From JAMCRM01 sp035561075 (GTDB taxonomy: Bacteria; Acidobacteriota; Terriglobia; Bryobacterales; Bryobacteraceae): a DNA stretch of 64,000 nucleotides. Position 1 is the first letter of the stretch; each line of letters opens with the position of its first letter. This document shows, piece after piece, positions 35,632 through 45,373 of the stretch. Below the pieces are notes generated by a model. It made no database searches, was not told the DNA's origin, and worked only from the letters and a program-made list of their open reading frames with translations. Position numbers and translations under genes: made by a program. The stretch is from contig DATMYF010000116.1 of the NCBI GenBank assembly GCA_035561075.1, forward strand, positions 4,081 through 68,080, read 5' to 3'.

Positions 35632-36768
35632 ATGCCTATTAAGCGGCGAGAGTTTCTCGGTGGCGTGGCGGCCATGGGTGTTGCCTTGACAGCAGCCGAA
35701 GCGCCAAGCGCCCCGGACCACACACTGACGGTAATCTCGGGGAGACCTCGAGAGCGAGGTATCCAATACGGCCGGAAGTTCCGAGAACCGATCCGCTCAT
35801 TCCTCGAAAAGGAAATCTACGAGACCTTTACAAAGACTCCTCCCAAATCGTCGACTCAAGCACCAAACAAGGAGGAAATGCTCCGTTACGCAGCCCTGTG
35901 CGGCAAGGAAATCCGCGGATACTCGCCCGTGATCATGCAGGAATTGGAAGGCATGGCGGAGGGCGCCGGACTCGAGTTGGAGGAGGCCGTGCTGCTCTCC
36001 CTGCATGAGGAGTTGTGGCATCGCGGGAATCTGCCGGCCCCGGAACACTGCACGGCGCTTGCGGCCGGTCCGCCCGATACGAGTGACGGCAGCACCTACG
36101 TTGCACAAAGCTGGGATTGGATGCAGCGGGTGTACGGCATGTCATCGCTCCTACTATGGAAGAGGCCGGAAGGCCCTAGCCTGCTCTCCTACAGCTATCC
36201 GGGTTTATGGGCGGGTGCCGGAATGAACTCCTCCGGCATCGCCCTTGTGTGGACCAGCGCGGAAAATACCATGAAGCTTGCCGGCCCACGGGTGGGCATC
36301 CCTTCTTACGTCCTGATCGCCCAGATCCTGTACCAGGAGACGCTCCAAGCGGCCGTAGCGGAAGCGCGCCGGGCCAAGCAGGCCGGTTGGTTCACGTTTG
36401 TGCTTGCGGACGGCAGTGGCCAACTTGCCAATATCGAGGGCTCGCCCGGTGAACTAGCAGTGGAGTTCACGCGCGGCTCCTTCGCCCGAACTTACTATGG
36501 CTCGCGACAAATGACCCGTACTCCCCCCGGCGAGCCAGTCAGGGTCCACCCCCAGTGCCAGCGTATGTTCGACCTGTTACGAAGCCGCAAGGGGCACTTG
36601 AACCGCACCACTCTCCAGGGTTTCTACGGCGACCACGAGTCCACCATCTGTAAGCACTTCGGCACGCTCGATGTGATGCTCTTCAACACCACCAGGCGCG
36701 AAGCCTGGGTGGAGCGCGGCCCCGGCTGCTCCGGCAAATGGAAGCGGTTCACCTTCGAGGACGCCTGA
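35632..36768 (+). CDS. Tat-exported C45-family Ntn hydrolase (penicillin acyltransferase-like)
   Basis: 378 residues. Twin-arginine leader (IKRREFLGGVAAMGVALTA). The family's autoprocessing site is visible: EHC-TALAAGPP, where Cys140 would become the N-terminal nucleophile after self-cleavage. It is followed by YVAQSWDWMQ, the conserved loop after the processing site, and GMNSSGIALVW, NIEGSPGELAVE and GDHESTICKH, typical later motifs. The family (acyl-CoA:6-aminopenicillanate acyltransferase/C45) hydrolyses or forms amide bonds of acylated amino compounds. It probably works in the periplasm on what the upstream receptor imports. Gap of 7 bases upstream, 1-base overlap (TGATG) downstream. Confidence 0.88.
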   Translation: MPIKRREFLGGVAAMGVALTAAEAPSAPDHTLTVISGRPRERGIQYGRKFREPIRSFLEKEIYETFTKTPPKSSTQAPNKEEMLRYAALCGKEIRGYSPVIMQELEGMAEGAGLELEEAVLLSLHEELWHRGNLPAPEHCTALAAGPPDTSDGSTYVAQSWDWMQRVYGMSSLLLWKRPEGPSLLSYSYPGLWAGAGMNSSGIALVWTSAENTMKLAGPRVGIPSYVLIAQILYQETLQAAVAEARRAKQAGWFTFVLADGSGQLANIEGSPGELAVEFTRGSFARTYYGSRQMTRTPPGEPVRVHPQCQRMFDLLRSRKGHLNRTTLQGFYGDHESTICKHFGTLDVMLFNTTRREAWVERGPGCSGKWKRFTFEDA

Positions 36769-38243
36769 TGAGACAGAACCGGCGGGATTTGCTCAAAGCG
36801 GCGTTGGCGGCGCCAGCCGCAGCTTTGGGGCGACCCTCTAAGCGCAAACTGATCGAAAGCGAGAACCGCAAGCCCGGCACGCGCGATTGGCAATTGACAC
36901 GCGTGCGGCTCGATAAAGACGGCGGCTTCCGGTCGCCGTGGATCGAAGGATACTGCTCGCGCCAGAGCGTGAAGGCCGGCGAGTCAATCGACATAATGGT
37001 GAGCACCGACCCACCCTGTCGATATCAAATCGAGATCTTCCGCACGGGATATTACGGCGGCTTGGGCGCGAGGCAGATGACCAGCCTCGGCCCGTTTCAG
37101 GGAAAAGCCCAAAGTTTACCGCCGGTGGCCGCCCGGCGGTTGCGGGAGTGCCATTGGGAGCCGGCCACCACGCTGCAAATCCCAGAGGATTGGCTGAGCG
37201 GAGTGTACCTCGGGCGGCTCACGCTGCTTACCGACAACAGCACAAGCGCACCTTGGCAGAGCTACGTTATTTTCATTGTGCGTGATGAGCGGGAGGCGGA
37301 CATCCTGCTCCAGTGCAGCGATAACACGTGGCAGGCCTACAACCGCTGGCCCGATGACTACTCGCTCTACATTCACCCGCGCGGTTCGCTCACCGGCGAT
37401 GTGGATGTAAGCTTCGACCGACCCTACGGGAAGTACTGCCAGATCTACGAAAACCCCCAGTCGGTGGGCTCGGGAGAGTTTCTATGCTGGGAGTTCCCAC
37501 TAACATATTGGCTGGAGCAACACGGGTACGACGTCACCTATTGCTCGAACCTCGACATGACCGAGCCTGCCTGCGTGGCGCGGGCCAGGATCTTTGTTAG
37601 CCAAGGGCATGATGAATACTGGGACCTGCGCCAGTACCAGAATGCCAAGGCCGCCATCGGGCACGGCAAGACCGAGTTGTACCTATGCGGCGACTCCGTG
37701 TGTTTTGTGAGCCCGTTCCAGCCCTCAACGGACGGACGCCCGAACCGCATCATCACGCGCGCCGGCCGCTACGGCAAGCTGCGCCCCGGCGAGGAGGGCT
37801 ACGGCCCTTTCAAGACTGAAGGTCCCGAGCAGAACATGTTAGTCGGTGGGCGTAGCATGGTGCCCGGGAATGGCGGCTCGGATTGGATTGTCACCCGGCC
37901 CGACCACTGGATTTTCGAAGGTACCGGCATGCGCAAGGGCGAGCGCATTCCCGGCCTGGTAGGCTGGGAGTTTCACGGTGACCCACCCGAACTGCCGGGC
38001 CTGGAAGTGCTCGCCGAAGGTATCGCGCTGAGCGGCGGTACCCGGCCTAACCCGTGGGCCGCCACTATCTATCCGGGGCCCCGCAAGAATTTCGTGTTTA
38101 ATGCCTCGAGCATCTGGTGGGCGCAAGGGCTGGCCTCCCCGCCGGGCCACATGCTGCCCTGGTCGCATTGGACGCGCCCGCACGGCCCCGATCAGCGCGT
38201 GCAGCGGATCACACAGAACGTTCTCCGCCGTGCGCTGGTTTAG
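36768..38243 (+). CDS. Tat-exported N,N-dimethylformamidase beta-subunit-like protein
   Basis: 491 residues from the ATG at 36768, which overlaps the preceding TGA by one base. Tat leader MRQNRRDLLKAALAAPAAA. It matches the large-subunit architecture of N,N-dimethylformamidase: an N-terminal beta-rich domain with IEIFRTGYYGG and WLSGVYLGRLTL, then DNTWQAYNRWPDDYSLY, CSNLDMTEPA, VSQGHDEYWDLRQYQNAK and a C-terminal GWEFHGDPPELPG. In the known enzyme this subunit carries the mononuclear iron site. The small alpha subunit is not seen here. Export is unusual for a DMFase. A decayed second copy of residues in the 220-310 region lies at 53565. Confidence 0.85.
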   Translation: MRQNRRDLLKAALAAPAAALGRPSKRKLIESENRKPGTRDWQLTRVRLDKDGGFRSPWIEGYCSRQSVKAGESIDIMVSTDPPCRYQIEIFRTGYYGGLGARQMTSLGPFQGKAQSLPPVAARRLRECHWEPATTLQIPEDWLSGVYLGRLTLLTDNSTSAPWQSYVIFIVRDEREADILLQCSDNTWQAYNRWPDDYSLYIHPRGSLTGDVDVSFDRPYGKYCQIYENPQSVGSGEFLCWEFPLTYWLEQHGYDVTYCSNLDMTEPACVARARIFVSQGHDEYWDLRQYQNAKAAIGHGKTELYLCGDSVCFVSPFQPSTDGRPNRIITRAGRYGKLRPGEEGYGPFKTEGPEQNMLVGGRSMVPGNGGSDWIVTRPDHWIFEGTGMRKGERIPGLVGWEFHGDPPELPGLEVLAEGIALSGGTRPNPWAATIYPGPRKNFVFNASSIWWAQGLASPPGHMLPWSHWTRPHGPDQRVQRITQNVLRRALV

Positions 38244-38981
38244 CCACTTATGATTCTCTTACTGCAACATCATTTCCAGATAAGTGCGTAAGTCCCTGGG
38301 CGACCTGGGATGGATAGCGACTGCCAGCAGGCCCGCGCGGAAAAGGCCTGCTGCGAATGCATATCGCCCCGCTTGTGAATGCCGCGGAGAGGCTCGGCCG
38401 CAAGTAAGCCGGCTTTCGCGAGCACCTGGGCCAGATGCATCGGCCGGCACCCTGTTTCCTGGATAATCATCTCCCTGTAGCGGAAGCCATCCGCGACGAT
38501 TGACGTGTCCTCTTCCGCCCCGCGTACCGCGGCAGCAGCACGCGCTCACCGCACAACGCTTTCTCACCGACGCATCAACGGTGTTTCCGCAGGACACCGT
38601 TTCGGAATACATCCCGGAATGAGGCGATAGCTCCTAAGTAGATGAGTCCGACAATATCGATAGGAGCCGCTAATACCGGCTGTCGTCAAACTGCACAGAC
38701 GATGTCAACAGCGAGGGAGTAGAAATTTCGCGGGTCACATGGACGGCACTCGGCAAGATCAGGTTCGCGTCGTCGACAACGACAGCGTCGCCGTCGACGA
38801 CCTCTAGATAGGATCCCACCTGTCCGGAAATAACAGCCCAAGCTCGCCCTGGCTGCGGTTCCAGGGCACGCGCCGCGAATCGTGATTATGCACAACCCTG
38901 TGGCATCGGCTTCAGCCGGCGTCATTCTTAACTTGCTCGAGCCTGTAAACCGCGCCGGCCGGTGCAGGTCGCGGTGCCCAC
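38244..38981. other. Gene-free region with decayed minus-strand coding traces
   Basis: No intact gene is present. A minus-strand frame open from about 38884 to a TAG at 38670 reads plausibly as a protein C-terminus (VISGQVGSYLEVVDGDAVVV), without any start. Another minus-strand stretch near 38290-38520 gives EMIIQETGCRPMHLAQVLA. I cannot assign either to a family. They look like relics, in keeping with the other decayed genes in this part of the window. Confidence 0.4.
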
Positions 38982-41249
38982 CTATCGGCCCAGCCCGCGT
39001 AGCAGTGGCGGAAGATCCACCGTCAGGGTGTGCTTGAGTACAGCGAGTTTCTCGCGCAGAGTATCGGGAGTGTAAACATAATCCTGCTCCCATTCATAAC
39101 CCAGCCGGGAATCGCGCTCCGCGACGGCCAGCGAGGCCTGGGTTCGTGCGGTCTCTTCGCGCAGGATTACTTCGAGGCGCCCGAGCATGGCCGGGCGCTC
39201 AGCGGCGCCGGCAGTGCCGAGCCGGAAGCGCAGATCTTCGAACTCGAGAACGGCGTACTCGCTGCGCATCATGCGCTGCAACTGTTCGGCCAGGAGCACC
39301 TCCCGGTACGCGCCGGTGCGCTTTGCCGCGGGCGCTGCCAGGGCGGCGCGGCGATAGGGACGCAGGCCCGCCTCCATTTCATCGGCGGCCAGCCGCAGGT
39401 ACTTCATAAATACGGGCAACGAAAATGGACGAGCATAGCGTTCCGCGGCGTTGACTTTATTGGTGAAATCGGGCCACAGGATCAGACGTGCTGGTACATA
39501 GGGCCAGTGCGGATTGACGCCGGTGGTACGCGCCCAGAGTGCCGAGTCGGACCAGGATTGGTACCGTGTCTCCATACGCGGTTTAGGCTGCTTGAGGAAC
39601 AGCGGCGTGGCCACGGCGTTGTTAGTGCCCCAGTTCGGCCCCGTGTCGGGCACCAGCCGGATCGCCTGGCTGAAGCGCTTCCACGCCTCCAGCACGTCCC
39701 CTTCGCTGCCCGCGCCAAAATCGCGCCGCGCCATGCTGCGCAGCAAATCGTCGAGTGGCGGAGCGCCGCTCCAGCTATACCAGGCGCGCATCTCGGCCAC
39801 GAAATTCGGTTTGAACCCGTAGCTCCAGCTTTCGAGCGTGCCGTCCACTCCCCATTTCTCCAGCGCCTCGTACCGTTGGTGCCACTGGTAGGGCAACGGT
39901 AAGTAAGGGAAGGTGCCGTATTGCCAGCTCGCCCAGGTATCGGCTTTGCAATAGACCCGCGAACCGAGCCGCTTAGCCTCACGGATCTGCGCCTGCGTCA
40001 CCTCGGCCGGTCCCACTACGTTGATCGCGTAATCCTTGAGTGAACCCTGTTCGCCATCCAATTCGAAAGCCTTGCCGTTTTCGAAGGTCAGCAGGGGAAT
40101 AGCTTTGCGCGGCAACTGCGCCGTGCCGTAGGCCTTGTTTTCGGCCTGTCCAGGACGGAAATCCACGTTGTATTCCCAGGGCAGTACCTCGATCGCCGGG
40201 TTTATGCGATGGCACTCCTCCGTCACGATGGCCACGCCGCGCGCCCACTCCCGCAACCACTTGCGCAGGTCCTCGTTCTGGTTCTGGCCGCCGGCCCCGA
40301 ACCATCTCTCGTAATAGAAGCCCTCGGTCAGCAGTACGTAGCCGCGGATATCGGGGAACTCTGTCACGATGTCGCGCACCAGTTTCCGCAGCCCGGCCTC
40401 GTTCTCCGGTGTGGGAGTGTAGCGCCACAGAATGGGCACGTAAACTCCGAGCCCCTGTTTGGCGGCGCGACGCACCAAGTCCTGCATGGCGCCCGGCGGA
40501 TGGGCCTTCATTTTGTCCCAGTGCGGCCCGACGCCGGGCGCGTTGTTCGGGTTCCGGTAGATGGAGTCGTGGATGGCGTCAAAGCCGTAGCGGGCTGCGG
40601 TGGCTAGATAGTTGTCCGGCCAGTTCATCCAGCCCAGGCCGGAAAGAGTCATCCGGGCACTGAAGAGGCTGCGACGGGTGGTGTCCAGGTTGCGCGGCAC
40701 GAAGGGCGCTTCGCGAAGGCTGAAACGCGCTTCCAGATTATAGAGACCGTACATGGCTCCCCGCTCGTCGTAGCCGCACACCGCAATGCTCTCGCCTGAG
40801 ACCATAATGCGGTAGTCCTTGGGGCCGGCGAGGTTGGCGCCGCAGCCGGGCATCTGCTCTCGGGTCCCCGCCACTACGACACGGTCCGCGCGCTGGCCGC
40901 CTTCCAGTGAATCTACCGTTTCGATCGCGAGACGGGTGCGCATGCCATCCGCCAGTCGGTCCCGGAATTGCTCAGCCGCGTGTCGCAGCAGCGGGCCGGA
41001 GTCTCGCCGGATGAGTAGCCGCCACCCCTGCCCGGAAATGCCAAGTTCGGAGGACGCGGGGCGCGCATTGGGGTCGCGCCGCAAAGGTTCCAGGCGCTCC
41101 GCAAGTGTCTTTTGAAATGCATACGACGGCTCAAGGGGAAGCGCCGGGAGCGCGCGGGCGGCAAAAGCCTCGGCCGTGGGCTGCACAGCGGCGCCAAAGA
41201 GCACCGAGGCGGTGGCGAACAGCGCCGGCAAACTGTATACAACACGCAT
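38982..41249 (-). CDS. Exported glycoside-hydrolase-like protein with GH20/GH67-type N-terminal domain
   Basis: 755 residues, signal peptide (VVYSLPALFATASVLFGAA). Residues about 85-185 form the alpha/beta accessory domain found before the barrel in GH20 and GH67 enzymes: DRVVVAGTREQMPGCG, then DYRIMVSGESIAVCGYDERGA and MYGLYNLEARF. A TIM-barrel region follows (LATAARYGFDAIHDSIYR, GYVLLTEGFYYERWF, EVLPWEYNV) and a helical C-terminal part. A hexosaminidase or alpha-glucuronidase type activity is plausible, but the catalytic pair cannot be assigned from sequence alone. It is divergent from the third TonB receptor, 100 bases apart, so one regulatory region may serve both. A relic copy of its 5' end lies near 44.9 kb. 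Confidence 0.78.
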   Translation of the reverse strand: MRVVYSLPALFATASVLFGAAVQPTAEAFAARALPALPLEPSYAFQKTLAERLEPLRRDPNARPASSELGISGQGWRLLIRRDSGPLLRHAAEQFRDRLADGMRTRLAIETVDSLEGGQRADRVVVAGTREQMPGCGANLAGPKDYRIMVSGESIAVCGYDERGAMYGLYNLEARFSLREAPFVPRNLDTTRRSLFSARMTLSGLGWMNWPDNYLATAARYGFDAIHDSIYRNPNNAPGVGPHWDKMKAHPPGAMQDLVRRAAKQGLGVYVPILWRYTPTPENEAGLRKLVRDIVTEFPDIRGYVLLTEGFYYERWFGAGGQNQNEDLRKWLREWARGVAIVTEECHRINPAIEVLPWEYNVDFRPGQAENKAYGTAQLPRKAIPLLTFENGKAFELDGEQGSLKDYAINVVGPAEVTQAQIREAKRLGSRVYCKADTWASWQYGTFPYLPLPYQWHQRYEALEKWGVDGTLESWSYGFKPNFVAEMRAWYSWSGAPPLDDLLRSMARRDFGAGSEGDVLEAWKRFSQAIRLVPDTGPNWGTNNAVATPLFLKQPKPRMETRYQSWSDSALWARTTGVNPHWPYVPARLILWPDFTNKVNAAERYARPFSLPVFMKYLRLAADEMEAGLRPYRRAALAAPAAKRTGAYREVLLAEQLQRMMRSEYAVLEFEDLRFRLGTAGAAERPAMLGRLEVILREETARTQASLAVAERDSRLGYEWEQDYVYTPDTLREKLAVLKHTLTVDLPPLLRGLGR

Positions 41250-41315
41250 AGCAGTAATTTAAAGCATGTTGGGCCTAAGAGCAATAAAAATTGCGTGATC
41301 ACAATATTTTGGAGT

Positions 41316-41343
41316 TTGCAAATTGCCGAAGTATGTGTATACT
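41316..41343 (+). promoter_or_regulatory. Candidate promoter giving a near-leaderless transcript
   Basis: TTGCAA at 41316-41321, a 16-base spacer, and TATACT at 41338-41343. Transcription would start about 6-7 bases further on, essentially at the ATG at 41350. No Shine-Dalgarno is present before that ATG. The surrounding 100 bases are AT-rich compared with the rest of the window. Confidence 0.45.
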
Positions 41344-41349
41344 TCTGGC

Positions 41350-44300
41350 ATGCACATTTCCCGTCTCGCCGCTTTATGCTGCATGCCTGCGCTCCTTGTA
41401 GCCCAGTCGGTCACCGGTACGATAGCCGGCCGAGTGCTGGATCCATCCGGGAAAGTCGTACCCGGCGCGCGTGTATCCATAGTGGATACAAAAACGGCCG
41501 ATACACGCGCCGGCAATACGGATGACGCGGGCATATTCGTCTTCCCCGCCGTGCGCCCCAGCACGTACACCGCACGAATCCAAGTGCAGGGCTTCGTGCC
41601 CATAGAGCGCACCGGCATCGTGCTCACCGCCAACGAGCGGCTCGCAATTGGCGATATCACGCTGCAACTGGCTTCTGTGGCTGAGAGCGTCGTTGTGCAA
41701 GCGCAAGGCGCGGCCGTGCAGACCACCAGCTCCGAACACGCGGCTCAGCTAAATTCGAACCAGATTGAGTCAATTCTAGTGCGCGGGCGGGATGTGATGT
41801 CGCTACTGCGGCTGCTGCCGGGTGTTTCGTACGGGTCCGACCCGACGGCTCTCGGCGAGGGGCTGGGCTCCAGCTTCCCCAATGTGCAGGGCGGCCGTTA
41901 CTCCTGGAATACCTTCAACGTAGACGGCCTGGCGGGTAACGACTTGGGTAATCCCTGGACGGCCAGCAGCTCCGTGAACCTGGATGCCATTGCGGAGGTA
42001 AAGGTGCTGCTGAACAACTACCAGGCCGAGTACGGGCGCAATGCCGGCGCCTTCATCAACGTGGTCACCAAATCCGGCAGCCGCGAGTTCCACGGCTCCG
42101 CCTATGGCTACCTGCGCAACGAGGCGCTCAATGCGAACGACTTCTTCAACAATCGCAACCGGACGGTGAAGCCCCTTTACCGCCACACCACACTTGGCTT
42201 CACCTTGGGCGGGCCCATCTACATCCCCGGAAAATTCAACGCCAACAAGGAAAAGCTGTTCGGCTTCTACTCCTTCGAGAACTGGCAGAGCAAGAATCCT
42301 CGTCCCATGCAGCGGCTCACCATGCCCACTGAACTGGAGCGCCGTGGGGACTTCTCCCAGACGCTGGATTTGAATGGCGCGGTAATCCCCATCAAAGACC
42401 CGTCCACGGGACTGAACTTTCCCGGAAACGTGGTACCGGCCAGCCGCATCAACCGCAACGGCCAACTCCTGCTGGAGGTCTTCCCCCTGCCCAACATGCT
42501 GAATCGCGGCGTCACCGGCGGCTCCTATAACTATGTCTTCCAGGAGAGCTCCCGAGCCCCCAAGCGCAACCAGATTTACAAGGTGGATTACAACGCCACG
42601 GAGAAGGACCGCCTGACGGTGCGCTTCTCCACCTGGATGGCGGACAACCAGGGCTATGGTGTCGTAGGCTTTCTGCCGTCCTGGAACATGGTGGCGGAGC
42701 GGTATCTGTTCACCGACACCGGCATCATGGCCACCTACACGCGCATTCTGAGTCCCGCGCTGGTCAATGAGTTCACCGGCGGTTTCCGGCGCAGCGCGGA
42801 AGAGGCGAGCGCCATCGATCCCAATGAACAGAACAAGATCATCCGCGGGAAGATCGGGATGACGCTGAAGCAGCTCTATCCGGTGAATAACCCGCTGGAC
42901 TTCATCCCCGCGGCCTCCTTCGGGGGCGTCACCGGAGCGGCGTCTATTAGCTACGACGGCCGCTTTCCCATGCTGGGCACCGACGACCGGGTATGGACCT
43001 TCGGAGACAATCTCACCTGGATCAAGGGCGCTCACAATTTCAAGTTCGGCGCGCTGCTGGACCGCGGACGCGAATACGAGGGTGAATCCGGCACCTTCGG
43101 CGGCAGCTTCGCCTTTGGCAGGAACGTGAACAACCCGCTGGATTCGAACTACGCCTACTCCAATGCGCTGCTGGGGAACTTCGCTTCCTACGCCGAGTCC
43201 ATGTACAAGCCCGGCTACAAGGGCGTGAATTTCATCCTGGAGACCTTTGCGCAGGATTCCTGGCGGGTGACGCGGCGCTTTACGCTGGAATACGGGGTGC
43301 GCCTTGTATACTACACCCCGTGGCGAGCGGAAGACGGCGCCAGCGCCGGTTTTGCGCTAGAGCGCTATGACCCTTCAAAGGCTCCCGCCCTGTTCCGCCC
43401 CGTGCTCTCCGGAGGCCGGCGCATGGGGTACAACCCGGTAACCGGCGCGGTGGTGGATCCGGTGCTGATCGGTGCCTTCGTGCCCGGCTCCGGCACTTTC
43501 AGCAACGGCATGGTGGAGGGGACCGATACCACTTATCCCAATGGCTTCGTTCGGCAGGAGCACATCCTGCCGGAGCCGCGCATCGGTTTGGCCTACGACC
43601 CCTTCGGTGATGGCAAGACGGCCATTCACGCCGGCTTCGGACTGTTCCACAATACCCGCACCGTGGGTCAGCCTTACGTGCTCGCGGCTCGCGGCAATCC
43701 GCCGCGGCAGTTCACCCCGGTGATGTACTACGGCAGCATGGATACATTTCTGAACGCCGCGGGTTATCTGTCCCCGACTTCGGTGTACAGCTTCGAAAAG
43801 GCGATGAAGACGCCGGGCATATTCAATCTGACTTTCGGTGTGCAGCGGGATATCGGTTTGGGCACGGTGGTCAAAGTTAGCTATGTGGGCTCTCTTGGCC
43901 GGCACCTTTTGCAGGCCCGCGACCTCAACGTTGTCCCTTACGGCGCGCGCTTCCTGCCGGAAAACGCCGATCCCTCCAACCCCACCCTGTCGCTGAGCGA
44001 CAATTACTTCCGACCCTACCGCGGCTACGGCAGCATCCGGTATTACGAGATGGCGGGGAACTCCAGTTACAACTCCCTCCAGGTGATGGTCAACCGCCGC
44101 TATGCCCACGGCTTCCAGTTGGGAATGGCCTACACCTGGTCGAAGAGCATGGGCTATGGCAGCACCGATCTGGACGTCATGGCCACCTATCAGAATCACC
44201 GCACCTGGCACTACGGCAAAACCAATTTCGACCAGACCCACAATTTTGTGTTCAACTACATCTGGGATCTTCCCAAGGGCAGTAAGCTGGCACCCAATCT

Positions 44301-44796
44301 GCTGACCCGGCTTATGTTCGACAACTGGCAGATCGCGGGTGTGACGGCCTTCGTCAGCGGCACTCCATCAGGGGTGGGCTTCAGCACCACGGATAGCATC
44401 GATATCACGGGGGGCGGGGACGGCGCGCGCATTATCGTCAACGGCAGAGCGCAACTGCCGCATGGAGAGCGCCAGTTCAGCCGCTGGTTCGATACCACGA
44501 TGTTCGCCCGCACTCCGAAGGGCAGCTTCGGCAACGCGCCCAAGGACGTGTTCCGCGGCCCCGGCGTGAACAACTGGGATATCTCGCTCTTCAAGAAGTT
44601 CCCCATCAAAGGCGAGCAGCGCTATGTGCAGTTCCGCTGCGAGATGTACAACGCCTTCAACCACACCCAGTTCGCGAGCGTGGACGCCACCGCGCGGTTC
44701 GATACCGCCGGCCGTCAGGTCAACCCCAGGTTCGGCGAGGTGAACTCTACCCGTTTGCCGCGCGTTATGCAGGGCTCGCTGCGGGTGACGTTCTAA
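41350..44796 (+). CDS. TonB-dependent receptor, Oar-like
   Basis: About 1148 residues. The start was placed at the ATG at 41350 (MHISRLAALCCMPALLVAQ, a signal peptide); a TTG nine codons earlier would put charged residues in front. Domains: carboxypeptidase-regulatory-like (about 20-105, TIAGRVLDPSGKVVPGARVS), plug (about 115-230, with ILVRGRDVMSLLRLLPGVSY and YQAEYGRNAGAFINVVTKSG) and a long beta-barrel ending MQGSLRVTF with terminal Phe. It probably imports an oligosaccharide released by glycosidases; the divergent glycosidase-like gene 100 bases away supports this. I see no sigma/anti-sigma pair or SusD partner, which is normal for acidobacterial Oar-type receptors. Confidence 0.92.
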   Translation: MHISRLAALCCMPALLVAQSVTGTIAGRVLDPSGKVVPGARVSIVDTKTADTRAGNTDDAGIFVFPAVRPSTYTARIQVQGFVPIERTGIVLTANERLAIGDITLQLASVAESVVVQAQGAAVQTTSSEHAAQLNSNQIESILVRGRDVMSLLRLLPGVSYGSDPTALGEGLGSSFPNVQGGRYSWNTFNVDGLAGNDLGNPWTASSSVNLDAIAEVKVLLNNYQAEYGRNAGAFINVVTKSGSREFHGSAYGYLRNEALNANDFFNNRNRTVKPLYRHTTLGFTLGGPIYIPGKFNANKEKLFGFYSFENWQSKNPRPMQRLTMPTELERRGDFSQTLDLNGAVIPIKDPSTGLNFPGNVVPASRINRNGQLLLEVFPLPNMLNRGVTGGSYNYVFQESSRAPKRNQIYKVDYNATEKDRLTVRFSTWMADNQGYGVVGFLPSWNMVAERYLFTDTGIMATYTRILSPALVNEFTGGFRRSAEEASAIDPNEQNKIIRGKIGMTLKQLYPVNNPLDFIPAASFGGVTGAASISYDGRFPMLGTDDRVWTFGDNLTWIKGAHNFKFGALLDRGREYEGESGTFGGSFAFGRNVNNPLDSNYAYSNALLGNFASYAESMYKPGYKGVNFILETFAQDSWRVTRRFTLEYGVRLVYYTPWRAEDGASAGFALERYDPSKAPALFRPVLSGGRRMGYNPVTGAVVDPVLIGAFVPGSGTFSNGMVEGTDTTYPNGFVRQEHILPEPRIGLAYDPFGDGKTAIHAGFGLFHNTRTVGQPYVLAARGNPPRQFTPVMYYGSMDTFLNAAGYLSPTSVYSFEKAMKTPGIFNLTFGVQRDIGLGTVVKVSYVGSLGRHLLQARDLNVVPYGARFLPENADPSNPTLSLSDNYFRPYRGYGSIRYYEMAGNSSYNSLQVMVNRRYAHGFQLGMAYTWSKSMGYGSTDLDVMATYQNHRTWHYGKTNFDQTHNFVFNYIWDLPKGSKLAPNLLTRLMFDNWQIAGVTAFVSGTPSGVGFSTTDSIDITGGGDGARIIVNGRAQLPHGERQFSRWFDTTMFARTPKGSFGNAPKDVFRGPGVNNWDISLFKKFPIKGEQRYVQFRCEMYNAFNHTQFASVDATARFDTAGRQVNPRFGEVNSTRLPRVMQGSLRVTF

Positions 44797-44869
44797 TAGG
44801 GAGGAACCGATGATGCGTCACGTTGACGCGTGATTCTGTTCTTATCGGCTAAACCAGCCGCCTTCATGC

Positions 44870-45050
44870 TGCAAGTCGTGACATGCACGCCTGTGCGGCG
44901 CTTGCAGACATCAGACCACCCCTGCCCGGGGATGGCGAGTTCGGAGGCCGCGGGGTGTGCATGAGGGTCGTGCCGCAAAGGTTCCACGCTTCGGCAAGTA
45001 CCTCGGCCGTAGCTGCACATCGGCGCCAATAGAAGCCGCCCTGGACAGTT
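44870..45050 (-). pseudogene. Relic copy of the 5' end of the glycosidase-like gene at 38982-41249
   Basis: Bases 44916-45000 repeat 41021-41100 with scattered changes (CCACCCCTGCCCGG, AGTTCGGAGG, GTGCCGCAAAGGTTCCA). Bases 45001-45035 then repeat 41168-41200 (CTCGGCCGT, TGCACA, CGGCGCCAA) after a deletion of about 65 bases. In protein terms, residues around 15-75 of the glycosidase-like protein are recognisable in broken frames. The remainder of the gene is absent. This is a decayed partial duplicate. Confidence 0.7.
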
Positions 45051-45373
45051 CGAGCATTGCCCATGCTCCAGGTAGAGAAGAGCATCATAGCCGTGCTGCC
45101 TTCCCCGGAACGTCTCAGGGGGGCACACGTTGAAGATGAAGCGGCAGGGAACGCATAAGCGGAGATCGCGCGGTGTTGACATCAGCAAAACCTCCGTCCA
45201 TCGGCTGATTCGCATCCGCACGGCTTCTCGATTTACTCGTGCCTGAGGTTGGGATACAACTGACTTGCTGTGTCCCGCGCAAGAGATGCGCCCCCGCCGC
45301 ATTGAGTTCGAGCTGTTGTGCCGGTGATTGTACGGCTTCCCAGCGGCACGATCTATATCTACACCGAAGCCCT

